From the NCBI GenBank assembly GCA_030248215.1, contig JASANG010001984.1, forward strand, positions 186,001-250,000: a DNA stretch of 64,000 nt, in the 5' to 3' direction. Numbering within the stretch: position 1 is the stretch's first letter; every line of letters begins with the position of its first letter. Below, one piece after another: positions 23,701 to 36,316 of the stretch. The notes beneath the pieces were generated by a model. It saw nothing but the letters and a program-made list of their open reading frames with translations, was not told where the DNA came from and searched no databases. The position numbers were made by a program, and so were the translations under genes. This stretch comes from Enoplolaimus lenunculus (lineage: Eukaryota > Nematoda > Enoplea > Enoplida > Thoracostomopsidae).

Positions 23701-26700
23701 ATTATATATTCACCGAAATTTCAGCTAAAGACCACTTTTATTCTGTTTTTATTTTCTACACACCGTTCAGGGATTTTGTTTCGATGTGGCTTGGTATTTA
23801 CAATTTGTACGTATATATCAGAGTGCCACCGAATATCCGGCTCCGGCGAAAAACCGACAAAAGGCTGTGATATTTAACTTGCCGGGTGTTTTTAAAACTT
23901 TATAAAATTGAAACCACCATTTGTCATTTGTATTTTATGCCAACTTACCATGAAATAGTTGACTTACGTTTACATATTTCTTTCTGTCATACATGAGATG
24001 TGAATTGGATTACAATAACGCTGGAAAATCTGATATAACTGACCACCGTTATATATCTGCATATTCTTATTCCCGGTTGCAAGCGGAATTCCGATTCCTA
24101 TTGCACAATCAGTGGGAATCGGAATTTTGACATTTTAATCTTAGGCCTACTTGTTGTCATGTATATGTTGCATAAAAATTCTGCATCATTTATCTAATAT
24201 ATTGTTGTCGATGACTTCACTTATCAATAATTGATCGTAGTTTGGCTTTACAAAACCTAAAAATGATTGACAGTTACTAATTACGTAGTTCATGCAGCGT
24301 TCCTGAGAATTGTTGCTTGCCAACAGACACCCTAAATCAATATTATACGTGTTAATAGAAATTATCCTTATAGTCACAAAATTTCTAGTTCCGATTCCGG
24401 TATAACGTTGCTGTTCCGAGTCCGGTATAACTTTGCTGTTCTGATTCCGGTATAACTTTGCTGTTCCGATTCCGATTCCAGTATAATCCAGTTCCGCTTT
24501 CTACCGTGTCTTATGCCCATGCGTCAGTCTAGATTAAAATAAGTCTATAACTCATCCAAAGCCTAAGTAAAAATACGTAATAGCCTTAATCCTAGCCAGG
24601 AATAGGCGGTCTTGGTTAAAACCGAGACCGAGACCTGACTACCGAGCCTGTCCATGAAAAGTCTCGGTTTAGGTCAATTATTGGTCATCACCGAAAAAAA
24701 GGAAATTTAATAACAATTGCGTAACTATGGAAATTCACAGATTCACAGCGAAATATTATTTACCAAGCATCACTTACTTCAATAATGTTAACTTCTACTG
24801 ACTCAAAAAACCGTTACTGAGATCGAGACAAGGGTGCGACCAGATATTCGGTTCCGGTTTAATATCCTGCAAAAGCCGATATCCGTATCCAGTTTCGGTA
24901 TAAGGTATATATAAACATACCGGATACCGGATGTTTTCGGTTATGGTGCGGAATATAATAAAATTGCTTTTCTTTAACATCTTACTGCGATTATATATCT
25001 GGACAAGTCAAGAAGTTCAAGTTCCGATACGGTTTCAGCTACTTTTAACTTAAGTAAGCGAGCGAGAGTTGAGCACATTTTTGCACGAAAACCTTGAGCA
25101 CGCTAAAAATACAGCGAAAAATTAAATGATCACCAGTCGTAGTGGGACTACATTTATTGAGCGAAGCTCGAACGCACGTAAGCAATTAAGCTAATATGCA
25201 AATTAGCTATTAGCTAACTATTCAATAATCGGTTTCGGATGTTTGTAAACAATTTATTCAAATTCCTCGCACCCAAAAACCTTCAGCCACTCTAATAATT
25301 TTTGGAATAATTTAAAAAGTCCTAATTTTGTTCTGTCAATTAAGCTAATATGCAAATTAGCTATTAGCTAACTATTCAATTATCCGTTTTGGATGTTTAT
25401 AAACCATTTATTCAAATTCCTCGCACCAAAAACCCTTTAGTACTGAAATTATATTGCTTTTAACCTTAATAATTAGCGAAATATTGTAAAATGTCTTAAT
25501 TTAGGCTTATAAACTATGCTAACATGCAAATTATCTATTAGCTAACTGCTCAATTATCGGTTTTGGAGGTTTGTAAACAGTCTACGCAGATTCTCGCACC
25601 CAAGAACCCTTTAATGCTAAAATTAGATTGCTTCTAACTGTATTAATTAGTGAAGTATTGTGGAAAGTCCTAATTTAGGCTTAACTAATTATGCAAATTA
25701 GCCTGTAGCTAATAAACGGCTTAAAATTTTAAAACCCTAATGCGAGGTTAACACCCCAGGATAATTGGCTTTCAAACAAAAAAAAGTTTATCAAAATCGG
25801 TTCAGCCGTTCCTGAGATTCTTTTCGGACGGACAGACGGACGGACGGACATCCACCTTTCGACCCCCAAGTACAAAACATAAAACGCTTCGCGAAACTCC
25901 GAGCTTCGCTCGGAGTTACGCTTCGCTCAATAACCACGTATATTTTATGGTACCTAGGGAAAGCTGAATGTCCTTAAAAGTAACATGGGCCAAATAAATA
26001 TTGCATGTGAAGGCAACGCTACATACTGCTGTGGTTCCGGGGTCTGACCTTTAACGTGGTTTACACCATCGAATATAAATATATGTCGGGTATTTTCAGA
26101 ATGATTAATGATTTTATAAACTGGTTGCAAGCAGACGCGGCAACGTTAAATAAAAAAGACAAAAAAGACGACGAGAACTCTGATGATGATGATGATGTTC
26201 AAAGCCATGACGAAAGCCAAGCACATCGGGTATGTTGTGGTAGTTGCCAGATATCTGATTTCGGTTCAGAATGGGCCACAAAACAAGCTAACAGTTAATT
26301 TCAGATGCTATATATACCGTATCCGGTAAATGAATATTTAGTCGAACCCTTGTAGTCTGTATATTGTGCATATTATGTTTGCTTTTTCAGTTGTTAAATT
26401 TAGGAGTGTGTGGTGTTGTGCTTAGTTGCAACTCAGTAACATCTTGGTGGTGAGATTAATTTTTGGACAAATTAGGTAATGATTATATGCCAAGTTTCTT
26501 AAAGTTTGAACCCAACACAGAATGAGTTTTTGATATTTCTAACCTGTTTGACTTTATGTTAATCAACGCTTACGCACATTTAACTGCTGCTTTGGTTCGT
26601 TAAGCGCAAACTTTTCAGTGTTCACAAAATGATGCGTTCAGATGTATGTACAGTTTTATTAAATTAAAAGCATGAAACGTTAACGTTTTATAGGCCGTGG

Positions 26701-29700
26701 CCATAGTTTGATTTATATTAACAATTTTAGTATGATGCTAACAAAAAGGGTGATACAGATGCAAAACCTGAGGCAAAATTAGATTTGAGTCAAAGTGAAG
26801 ATAGCACCAACGAGGAAGAACAAGAATCGGAGCCTGCAACCCCGAGGAAAAAGAAACATCGTGGTTTTCGAGACAAAAAGGTTTGTGGCCACTGAAATAT
26901 TTTGTGAATCTTAGCGTAGTTTTGTATTGTCGTAGAGTGTCAGAGGTTGTTCTAAAAAAGTTTAAGATAACCATCATAAGATGTTTCAGCCATATCTTAC
27001 ATGTTGAGCTGGTTTAGGGCCTAGACAACAAGATCCAAATGGTTTCATCTGTTTTAAAGCTATTTTGACATACGTAACGTAATACAAGGCGGAAGTGTTT
27101 GGTAAGATCTGTAAAAGATATACCGATTAGCGTACGTCGGTACGAGCTGATTTCCAACCTGTGCGGTTAAGTTTTACTTTGTTTTCAATTAATTTTGCAA
27201 CAAATTTTATCCCTCTATATGGTGTTGTGTCCTCCTTGTTTGAATACGAGACATGTATTTTGTTCGCGCCTGCATAAATTTTTGTAAAAGAGAGAAGTAT
27301 GTAATTACAGATTCTTTTTTGTGAAAACTCTTCATTTCAATCTAATTTAAACTAGAAATCTGTAATTATATAAGTTTGAGTGTAATACTTTGTGTTAGTA
27401 ATTACGCAGTATTGGTTGTTTTTCAGATATCAGAGTATGAAAATCGTATTCGCGCATATTCAACTCCAGACAAAATTTTCCGATATTTTGCAACGTTGAA
27501 GATCTACGATGATCGCCCCGGTCATGAACATCAGTTTGAAGTTTATATGACACCGGAAGACTTTGTGCGGTCAATTACGCCGGATGTAATTCAGCCGGAA
27601 GGTAAGTTGTGCCTGGTGTAAATTATTGTTATTATTGCTTCAATTTCAATTAGTTTGACTAGGAAGTCGTTAATGTTTAGTGATATATACGTCTTAGCAC
27701 GCGGTTATCACAGTTTTTATTTCTAAACATAAAATAACCCGTCGTTTGTTGCTTACTTGTGTTGAAATTCGTTTTTTGGAGGGGAGGTAACAGTTGTCAC
27801 TCCGTGGTATTCACGGTTCTCGCCTGTGGCGGCGATGCCCCACTATTTCACACATTTTAAAATTTAAAACGAAATTGTTTCAGTGTTAACGTGTTTCAGG
27901 TTTGGGATTAGATCAGTTTCGTCGGTTTGATCCTAAAGTATGTTTACGAATCAGTTGAAAAAGGTTTTCTTTTTAATATGAGGATCATGTTTGAGCAGCT
28001 TTTTATACTTCCGGGAGCGTCCTTGACATTTTCAACAGATACAATGTAAGGAATTTATCTAAGCTGTTGGTTTTTAGTGTATGTGAAGCACAATATTTTT
28101 AAACGGTATATTTTTTCATTTATTTATGTAGTTATTTCGAGCCAAATGGTTTTGAATTGGTCGAATACACTTTAAATAAGCTGATAGTGATCTAAACATG
28201 TGCTCTGTTTGAACATTTTGAGTAGCGCAATATACAATATGTTTGGTGAGTTTGATTTGACTTCAGCGTATCAAAAGTCGAACATCTTGACTTGCCTAGA
28301 AATTCAATCTCAGCAAAATGTTGAAGACCTCACCTTGTATAATTGTAAAACAGTTCCGGTATCTGGTAGGTTTACACCGGATGTGGATATATGTTATTTG
28401 CCAGTTACTGAACCGGATGCGAATATCCGGTCTATCCCTGATAGTCAACATTTGATGGTCAACATTTTGAAGGTATTTAGTTTCGTTGCAGTTGTTGCTT
28501 TGTTTCAGAAAGACAAGCTGGAATCAAATCTTGACAAAGATAGCATCTTCTTTAAACTTGGCGAAGAGCACGGTTTAATATCGTTTACTGATTATGTCTT
28601 CCTGCTTACGGTGTTGTCAAGTGTGCCTGTTTTACTTAGAATTATTTTGATTGTTTAGTTGGATTATTTTCACGCAAGCAAACTTTCTTTATGTCGAAAG
28701 ACGCAAGTATAACTATAGTATATTATCGAGAATAATTGTTACGTGATTTCTAAAATGTTCTAAATAGTTAATGGGTACTATACGTTTTGTGTTTTAGTAT
28801 TATACCAGCAAATCAGTACGCAGCCACTTATCTGTTACCGTTGAATTGCTAGTGTATAAAATGGAGTTTTCACTTTAGCCAGCACACACAGAGATTTTGT
28901 AGCTAATACACAATTGTCCTTTGGTTTTTAGCATCAAAACGTCATTTTGCAATTGCGTTCAAAATGTTTGACTTAAATGGAGACGGTGAATTAGATTTTC
29001 ATGAGTTCGAAAGGGTAAGAAGATTGAAATAGCCAGCGATGCAGTATCGACGATCGGCGCTCCAAAGAACGTCTTCTAATACTTCTGGATGCCTAAGCAC
29101 ACAACTAACCAACTCATGACTAGTGAAGAAAAATCAGTTAGCTTCAGCGCGCTTATAACCGAAAATTCTCAAATTTTTACACGTGACAGTGACACAGTTA
29201 GGTGGCAGCCACTCCCAGAAATAAACACAATCGCTGAACGTAATTATAATACTCAGTAGTTTGACACTTCCTATTGTTTTAATCACTTTCGAAAATTATG
29301 ACCACACTACCCGGAAGTAATTTGTAAAATTCACATGTTTGTCAAGATGATAAGTAGGTAACCTAGAGCTCACGTTCAAATTTGCTTGGATGACTCAAGC
29401 GCAGATTCGCACGACCACAATGATCGCCGAACGATCTACGATACAAACTAAATCACACCTGTACCACCGGTAGCACTTTGCGCCTGAACATTAACTGAAT
29501 CCCAGCATCTTCTAACTCAAAATTTTTGCGGCTACCTTTTATAACCGTGAATCGAAAAGTTAGCCGATTTCTAAGAATTAATTGGAAACCTTTAAAAGTT
29601 TTAAACATTTGCGTACAAGTTAACAAAATGCTCGCTAACCTGTCGAGTCACGTGTTTAAAAATGAGCTGCACAAATTTTAAGTTGGAAAGTTGGGGGGTT

Positions 29701-31611
29701 CGGCTCACGTTCTGCAACAAAGTGCTGTCGGTGCTACAGGTGCGATTTACATTATGTACGTGGACCGTTTGAAGTTTACTATGTTTTTGTGAGTCTAGCT
29801 CTTGAGCCAACCAAGCGTTTTTCAACGCTATCTCTGAGTTAAGTTATTGTCCTAACAGACATTCGAGTATTACAATTGCCTTCGAGTATCGTGAGTATTT
29901 TTGAAAGTAACTTTAGCTAAGTGGCACAAGTGTGACGAATTTGATGATTTTTTGTATGAGTGCGTCAAAGCTAACTGTGATTTTGGTACCGCTACAGTTG
30001 GAGTATTCTGTGGCAGAAAATCTGACTTAGATTTTATTATTTTCATTTTCAGGTTGAGTCTGTGATTAGAGGTCAAACCAGCGTTGGACATCGCCATCGA
30101 GATCATTCCAACACTGGGTCGACGATTAAAGGAGCTGCTGGGTCGGCGCTGGCTTCATTCTTTTTCGGCCCCGAGCTTGATCAGAAATTAACGATTGATA
30201 GGTTTTTAGATTTCCAGCAACAGTTGTCGAACGATATTTTGTGGATTGAGGTAAATTTTTGGTGTTATTTTTGGGAGATGTAGTAACGTGTAGTATTAGG
30301 TATGTGCCTAGGTGTTTCATTTTTCAATTTGTGCCAAAAATACGTTTGCTGTGCCAGAAATACTTCCATAGCACTAGATCAAAAATCACGTTGTGCAACT
30401 ATTTTAAACCGATCTGTTTCTCACAATGATTATAGAACGGTATATTTCATTAACGCTAGTATGACATCATTTTAAGTGCATAGCGCAATACTTCAAAACC
30501 TTATATATGCAAGAATTCGACTGAGTTGGTATAAAATTTCTGATGCACACTTGGAGTATTGTCAGGAAGTTACTAAGAAAATATTAGTTGTGGTAATGTT
30601 TTGCCTTACTTTAATTTTCTCCAAAGTTTAATCGTCGCGATCCCGGTGAAAACGGAAGAATTTCTGAAGTAGCATTTGGCGAAATGCTTTTGATGCATTC
30701 TGGGCTGCCAGAAAAAAAGCGTAAACGCATGTTGAAGAGAGTGAAGAGAATGATGGCTGACGAAGATGAAGTCACAGAGGTTAGTTTGCTTACATTTCTC
30801 ACGTTTAGTTTATGTTGCTTTTATTTGCTCTTTTATTGTGAGCAGTGAAACGTTACGTTTGGGCTTGCACAAAAACGTGCATGTGTGAGCTGGACTTTAA
30901 TAATATGTTTTGGGGAAAGATTGGTTTTTGCCTTTAATATGAATTTGATGGTGTATGCATCACGTTTAAATCTGTATGTATACTGCTCATGTTTAGGGTA
31001 TAACATTTGATGATGTGATGAAATTTTTCCACTTTCTTAATCACATAAACGATGTTGATACTGCACTGACGTTTTATCACATGGCTGGGGCGTCGGTGGA
31101 TCCACCAACGCTGAAACATGTAGCTTATACGGTAGCGAATGTTGTTGTTCGGGATGAAGTTATTGCAGTTGTGTACAAATTGTTCGATGAAAATCGTAAG
31201 TTCGCCTTTTTTTGTTTAGGGTTTAGGTGGTATGGTTCTTTTGCTGCTGCGCGAGAATGGTTTTTGGTTGTTACGGCTTGTACATTATGGTTCCGAATGC
31301 CACCGCAAACCATTCTAGAAAACTTTGGATATTATCCGCCTAAGGTGGTTAACGTTGCAAAAGCTGGTGCTATTCAGTCTTTATGTAAATAATTTTATCC
31401 CGTACAGCAGACGGTTTTGCTATTCGCGCTAATGAACACAATTTTTTAATCGTTTGTTTTAGAAGATGGTGAACTCAGCAACAAAGAATTTGTCAACGTT
31501 ATGAAACGACGATTGATGCGCGGACTTGAAAAGCCTAAAGATACTGGTTTAGTCAAAATGATGAGCGCCGTGTTGCATTGCGCATCGGAACGAACGCCTG
31601 CACATTTTTGA
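20798..31611 (+). CDS. MICU1: Calcium uptake protein 1, mitochondrial (MICU1)
   Basis: MICU1 senses calcium in the mitochondrial intermembrane space and gates the uniporter MCU. The twelve exons are 20798-20893, 21382-21587, 26100-26229, 26731-26880, 27427-27601, 27900-27937, 28509-28620, 28932-29014, 30053-30250, 30627-30779, 30997-31195 and 31463-31611. All phases agree and give 562 residues, longer than human MICU1 (476). The start opens an arginine-rich presequence ([15 protein letters not shown]). A hydrophobic segment at about 80-97 precedes an acidic DDDDD linker and the polybasic [13 protein letters not shown] that marks MICU1. The core carries [20 protein letters not shown]-hand 1 at 316-327 ([12 protein letters not shown]), EF-hand 2 at 511-522 ([12 protein letters not shown]) and C553, which aligns with the MICU2-bonding cysteine. 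Exons 1-3 rest on splice signals and phase; exons 4-12 also on similarity. Confidence 0.93.
21017..21089 (-). repeat. tRNA-like pseudogene or SINE head in MICU1 intron 1
   Basis: The minus strand reads GGTATAGTGGTAGCA (A-box) and CCGAGGTTCGATTCTCGG (B-box with a well-paired T arm). The anticodon loop would read CTCGAGT, giving CGA. The acceptor arms pair at only about five of seven positions, so I call it a tRNA-derived remnant. Confidence 0.45.
21669..23390 (-). repeat. Tandem array of tRNA-like modules in MICU1 intron 2
   Basis: At least six minus-strand tRNA-like modules sit here: about 21719-21800, 22086-22150 (cut short), 22209-22283, 22553-22626, 22896-22969 and 23273-23348, with a further stub near 23075. 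The three middle ones have perfect seven-pair acceptor ends (CGGGCTA/TAGCCCG), an A-box TGGCGCAGTGGTAGAG and a B-box GAGTTCGATCC, but their T stems pair poorly. Others have a GCGTG/CACGC anticodon stem. Unit starts (GTCTAGGTAGGAACC) fall at 22037, 22158, 22502, 22845 and 23222, so the main period is about 344 bp. The units around 22502 and 22845 are nearly identical, indicating recent duplication. The alanine-tRNA-like body suggests a tandemly amplified SINE. Confidence 0.75.
24073..24508. mobile_element. hAT-like miniature element, GATTCCG subfamily
   Basis: It shares its whole interior with the elements at 53773-54128 and 56124-56506 (for example AACAGACACCCTAAATCAA). Flanking 8-mers tcttattc and tcttatgc agree at 7 of 8. 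The right part carries extra copies of TTCCGGTATAACTTTGCTG. It lies in MICU1 intron 2. Confidence 0.7.
24603..24830. repeat. GGTCTCGGT-type repeat fragment
   Basis: It contains AACCGAGACCGAGACCTGAC and AAGTCTCGGTTTAGGTCAAT, matching the left part of the element at 59955-60331. The next element fragment (GGGTGCGACCAGATATTCGG) begins immediately after, near 24830. Only part of the element is present. Confidence 0.5.
25131..25932 (+). mobile_element. Tandem-repeat element with GGACGGACAGACGG tail, copy B
   Basis: This is the most complete copy: ACCAGTCGTAGTGGGACTAC start, TTGAGCGAAG inside it, about four 155-175 bp units, the TCGGTTCAGCCGTTCCTGAG module, expanded GGAC repeats, and a CTTCGCTCAATAA end. 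It lies in MICU1 intron 2 and is similar to copy A throughout. Confidence 0.72.
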
Positions 31612-31672
31612 TTCTCGATGATGTGTCATTTAAAAAAGTTTCTAAGCTTGCAAAAAATGTTTTGAAAGATGC

Positions 31673-32080
31673 TGTTCGAAAAGCGGAAAGTGTTAAACAA
31701 TAGTGTTGTATAGTGATATTCGCTTGGCATTGCCAAATTTTGGTAGTACGCTAGGTTTGATGTAATTTTAGTCAGAAATCTGCATGTTAAGAATACGCGC
31801 TGAACGTTTTCTGTATAATATGCGGAAACTTGATTTGGACTTCAAACTCCGGCACAAGGCTTTGAGTATCATTTATATTTATGATCTATTTTACTTTCAA
31901 GTGACTTGTTTTCTATTCGCGTATTCATCTATTTGCTAAAAATACAACTTATCAACCTGTTCGAAAAGCGGAAAGTGTTCAGCAATAGTGTTGTATAGTG
32001 ATATTCGCTTGGAATGGCCAAATTGTGTAGTACGCTAGGTTTGATATAATTTTAGTCAGAAACATGCACGTTAGGAATAC
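31673..32080. repeat. Direct duplication of about 124 bp
   Basis: Positions 31673-31796 and 31958-32080 share TGTTCGAAAAGCGGAAAGTG and the following ~100 bases with about a dozen differences. They lie 285 bp apart, just past the MICU1 stop codon. Confidence 0.85.
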
Positions 32081-32575
32081 CTATTATATTATTTATAAAG
32101 TTTGAAAAGCATAATAGTGGTGTAGTGGCACCAATGTCAAAATTCGGTTGCTGCATTAGCTGATCTGACAATATTTATTACCTGAATGCCTTTTTTGCTT
32201 TAATTCTTGTTTTCTGTTGCATATGGCAGTATCGTGCTATAGTTTTGTAGTCTGTGTAATAATATATTTGTAGTATATTTTGCAGTAAAATGTTTCTCAA
32301 ACGCTGTCTTTTGGCGTCGAGGTCTGACTACGAAAATATGTACTTAATGTGTGCAGTTGACGTTGTTATTCTAGAGTATGTTTATTAACGTCTAAACGTA
32401 GTTTAAAGATACATTTGCTAATGTCTAAACCTAAACGTAGTTTGGAGATACAATTACTGCCTTTCCGGAAGTATGGATATGTGCCTGTGAGAACTGCTGC
32501 CAGAGATTTTACGTGCGTTAATGTTTCGATGTGTGCAGAAGAATTGCTCTATGCTTTTGCAAAATAGACATTGGT

Positions 32576-33064
32576 CAGGGTACAACCGGAGGTCGGGCTC
32601 CGGTACAATTTTTACCGGAGGTCCCGCCATAACGTGAATGTCAATACAAAATTTCGATATTTTGACTGCCTCCGCGCACAAATGTCCGAAGTTACCAGAA
32701 TAGTGAATCATTCCATAACGGAAACAAACATCTATTTTCAAAGAAAACGAATATGTGGCCTCGCCACACGAATATCTTCTATTTTACTTATTAAAATACA
32801 ATTTCAATCCAGAATGTAAAACTGCAAAATTTTTCTACCGAGAATGCCGGATCCTTAATTTATCTGTTAATGCGTTTCATTTTACTTTCGTCACAATTTT
32901 CAGGAAGGAATGTCCGAAATTTCTCGGAAAATTAACGTATAACCAAACAACTTAACATATTCAAGATATTGGCTAAAATTAGCTAATAATTTCGTCTCAC
33001 CTCCGGCTCCGTCAAGTTTCGTTGACCTCCGGCTCCGCTATTTTTCACCTCCGGTTGCACCCTG
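32576..33064. mobile_element. hAT-like miniature element, CAGGGTG family
   Basis: It starts CAGGGTACAACCGGAGGTC and ends CACCTCCGGTTGCACCCTG. Several CCTCCGGCTCCG copies sit inside the right end. Flanking 8-mers acattggt and atattagt agree at 6 of 8. It ends about 300 bp upstream of the TMEM258 start. Confidence 0.7.
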
Positions 33065-33362
33065 ATATTAGTATAATAGTATTAAGAAAAAAATTAAGAG
33101 TGCAATGTATCGGTAAGATTGTTCTTTTAGTAGAAGATTTTTCGTTGCGGCATATTTTCACTTGCATGGTATCACCACAACAATTAGAAGATCTATGAAT
33201 CGAAGTTGAAGGGTTGAAACTGCTGTGGTGTTTACTAAACACATCATCGTTTGCGACATGCACGTGCGTGCAACTACATTTACTACATCACAGGGTGTAT
33301 AATTAAAATCAATTGGATTGTGAATTTAAATAATATTGTTCTAAAAGCAACCATTAGTAACC

Positions 33363-33626
33363 ATGTCAACTGTAGATAGTTTTGTGGATGTTGGCGCAAC
33401 AATGACACGCTATATTGGACCAGTGAATCCTGCCGTGTATCCACATCTCACGTTAACACTTCTTGGAATCGGCATATTTTTGACCGCATGGTTTATTGTG
33501 TATGAAGTTACTTCGAATAAATTTACTAGAAGCCTTCTGAAAGAATTGCTAATGGCTCTGGTGGCTGCAATATTTATGGGATTCGGTGTGTTGTTTTTGA
33601 TGCTTTGGGTTGGAATTTATCCATAA
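33363..33626 (+). CDS. TMEM258: Oligosaccharyltransferase subunit TMEM258 (kuduk)
   Basis: TMEM258 is a small ER-membrane subunit of the oligosaccharyltransferase complex that transfers glycans to asparagine in nascent proteins. The 87-residue frame is uninterrupted. It contains the family blocks [26 protein letters not shown] and [19 protein letters not shown], and it ends LMLWVGIYP, close to the human ending. Two membrane helices are predicted at about 28-48 and 62-84. The protein is about eight residues longer than the human one at the N terminus. A second ATG at codon 14 ([10 protein letters not shown]) would also fit. There is no intron within the coding region. Intact conservation argues for a working gene, though a retrocopy cannot be excluded. 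Confidence 0.95.
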   Translation: MSTVDSFVDVGATMTRYIGPVNPAVYPHLTLTLLGIGIFLTAWFIVYEVTSNKFTRSLLKELLMALVAAIFMGFGVLFLMLWVGIYP

Positions 33627-36316
33627 TTTTCTTTATGTATAACTTTGTTGTTAGGTTATAACTTTGTGTAAGGCATCGGCGTACTTTTAGACTTAATTTT
33701 GCGGAGGCTATATATTTGAGCTTCTTGAAAAATCTCGACAATTTCAAGTTGAAAAATTGTCCTCAAATTACAAACAACCTTACTGAAGGAATAAGTTTTA
33801 CCAAAGTGCAAAATTCCGTTGCCAAAATTGTTGCACTTGCAGCAAAACTTAACCTTAGCTGGAGATCGATTTTTTTGCATTTTTGCATGCAGCTTATTGT
33901 ACCTGATAGACGAAGTTGCTTGTGAACCGTTATGGCAGGGTTCCAAAATGAACTAGGTTTTGCCGGAACAGGAACCGGAATTTAAAATAATTTTCAGTAC
34001 CGGATTACTGTTTTACTTTTTAGCAATCCCGGCAAAAACATATCTTACGCGGGTTTTTCACTTTCAGTTAGCTATGCTTGCAACTGAAGCTTCTCATCAT
34101 GGTGTATGTTCGTTTCCGTTATAAAAATACCGGAAATTCCGTGGTTTTTTGCTGCAAATTAGTTATTAATTAGTTATTAATCACATATATACATATATCA
34201 TGCAGTTTGTCAGGAAGACATAAAATTCATCCAAAATCTTAAAAATATTTGATGATCCGCTATTTTCAGAAAAACAAAACACCTTTAAAACTTTAATGAT
34301 TCAATAGCCGTTTTCCGTTACTTTGATCACTATCCGTTTCAATCATATTTTTGGAGCACAAAACAAACATAACCCTATCAGTCATATTTCACCAAATTTT
34401 GTTCAGTGTAGCTTCCTTCAAAACAACAAGAGCTTCAACGACAGACGGGTGTAAAGAGCTACGAGTCCTCGCTAGTACGTTCTACCTTCACTAAAATACC
34501 GCTCAGATTCCCCTTACTGGCTTGTATAACAAGCACGCGTCTAGCGAGCTTGGATAACAATGGAAGTAGCAAAAATATCTACGGTTTAAGATAACCCATA
34601 TATCCCTCCAAAAGCAAAGAGAATCAAAATTGATTTGAAAAATGTCCTCATAGTAATGTGTATAAAGCAATTTACACGGCCCATAAAAATATTAAACGCT
34701 ATAGGCTCTGGCATAGGGAACTGCTGCGATGTATTTCGGCTGGCGGCCTGGTCCGCTTCTGGCTTACACCCTGCCCTCATGCGCCGATTTTTACCACTTG
34801 AAACAAAGAATCGTTAAGAGCTGGCGAACAATAATAGCTTTTGGAATGTTCCAGTTGGTTAGAACCCTTGTAGAACATATTTCTTATATACACGTGCGTT
34901 ATGAGTCATGGGCGTTTGTTTTAAATGTTATTCCGTTATGTTCAGTAAATTCCACTTGTTATGTTAAGAGCGGCGGTAGTTGTGAATTCAAAAACATCAA
35001 GCCATCTTTGGAAGCTGATAGTAATCAAAATAACTGCGGATACTTCAACATCGAGGTCAACGAAACTTGCCGGAGCCGGAAGTAAGGCGAAATTAGGTAG
35101 TAAAAATGACGTTTAATTAGTTAATTTTAGCCAATATCTGCCACATGTTGTTAATTATTTGATTGGTTTTACGCTATTTTTTTGCGTAATTGCGGACTTT
35201 TTCCCTGAAGTTTGCGACAAAAGTAAAACGAAACAATTGCCGGAACCTCTGGCAAAAACTACCGGAGCCGGAAACCGATTTTCTGCCGAAGCCGGTGACA
35301 GACGTCCGGTTGTACCCTGGTGCTTATTACGCTTTGTAGATAATTTTTCAATCATAACGTAATAGACCCACGTATTTTCAGGGGTGTCTTGTTTTCCCAT
35401 GGGACAGCGATAATACCAGAGAGCAACCTTTGCTGCTCATATTTGTGCATCCAGGTTAGGGCCGTAATAGTCAAGCAAATAAAATGTAGTCTAGAATGTA
35501 AGCCTACTCTTTTACAGACCGACCAGAAACGGGGATGACCCTAAAAATATATAAACATGGGCCCTGGTTAGGATCCTTTCAATTGAGGAAGGTGAACGGG
35601 GCAGAAACCCTCTCTGATAGATTTAATTTCAACAAAACGTTGCTTTAGGTTTTCGTTTTCTCAACAAAAATGCGTTACTGCCTCGTTTTTCCGAAACGGT
35701 TTCGAATTACGGTACATCGGTCGCAAAACATAAGATGGCTAAAAATTAACTTGGAGAGGGTGGAAAACCCTCATCGAATTCATCATCGAGAAATACTGGA
35801 TCCGATACCAGACTTCTGCGACTTTCTTTCCATATTGCAGTACCAAAACGGCACTTTTGGTGCCACCTTTTTATGAAATGTATATGCTCGCCTTGTTACA
35901 AATTTTAGAAGCGGCCACTGAATGAAATCCTAGTTAGCTAATTCATAGTATTCTAATTTAACTTTAAATTTACGCTCAGCAAAACGAACAGTTATCGAAC
36001 ACTTATTTACTAATACCAAGGGAAAGACACGAATAACTGAAGGTATACACACAAAAGATCAGAAAATCATTTTATACTAACCAAGTTGATGATTTGCAAT
36101 GCCTGATGACACAATAACTCGATCAATATGACAGCATACACAAGAGACGGGCAAAAATGTTTTCGTTAAGAGAGTTTTAAAAATACTTTTAGACTTGTGA
36201 CGAACACAGATAATTTAAACAAAGATCAAACTAATTTGTATCAAACTAATTTGTACCCATAACGTTGCCACTACATACAATATGGCCAAGAAACAATAGT
36301 ATATAGCAAAAATTGT
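33627..36316. other. Convergent spacer between TMEM258 and DJ-1
   Basis: No host exon was found. It holds CAGGGTT/CCGGAA-type hAT fragments (33938 onward), an interior related to 3210-3589 (about 34080-34350), and a right end GTCCGGTTGTACCCTGG near 35320. The remaining frames have no recognisable domain. Confidence 0.55.

Larger units (their letters stand above)
31612..33362. other. MICU1 3' region and spacer to TMEM258
   Basis: It holds the MICU1 3' untranslated region, a 124-bp direct duplication (31673-31796 and 31958-32080) and the hAT-like element at 32576-33064. I saw no AATAAA that clearly ends the transcript. The TMEM258 promoter should lie in the last few hundred bases. Confidence 0.6.
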
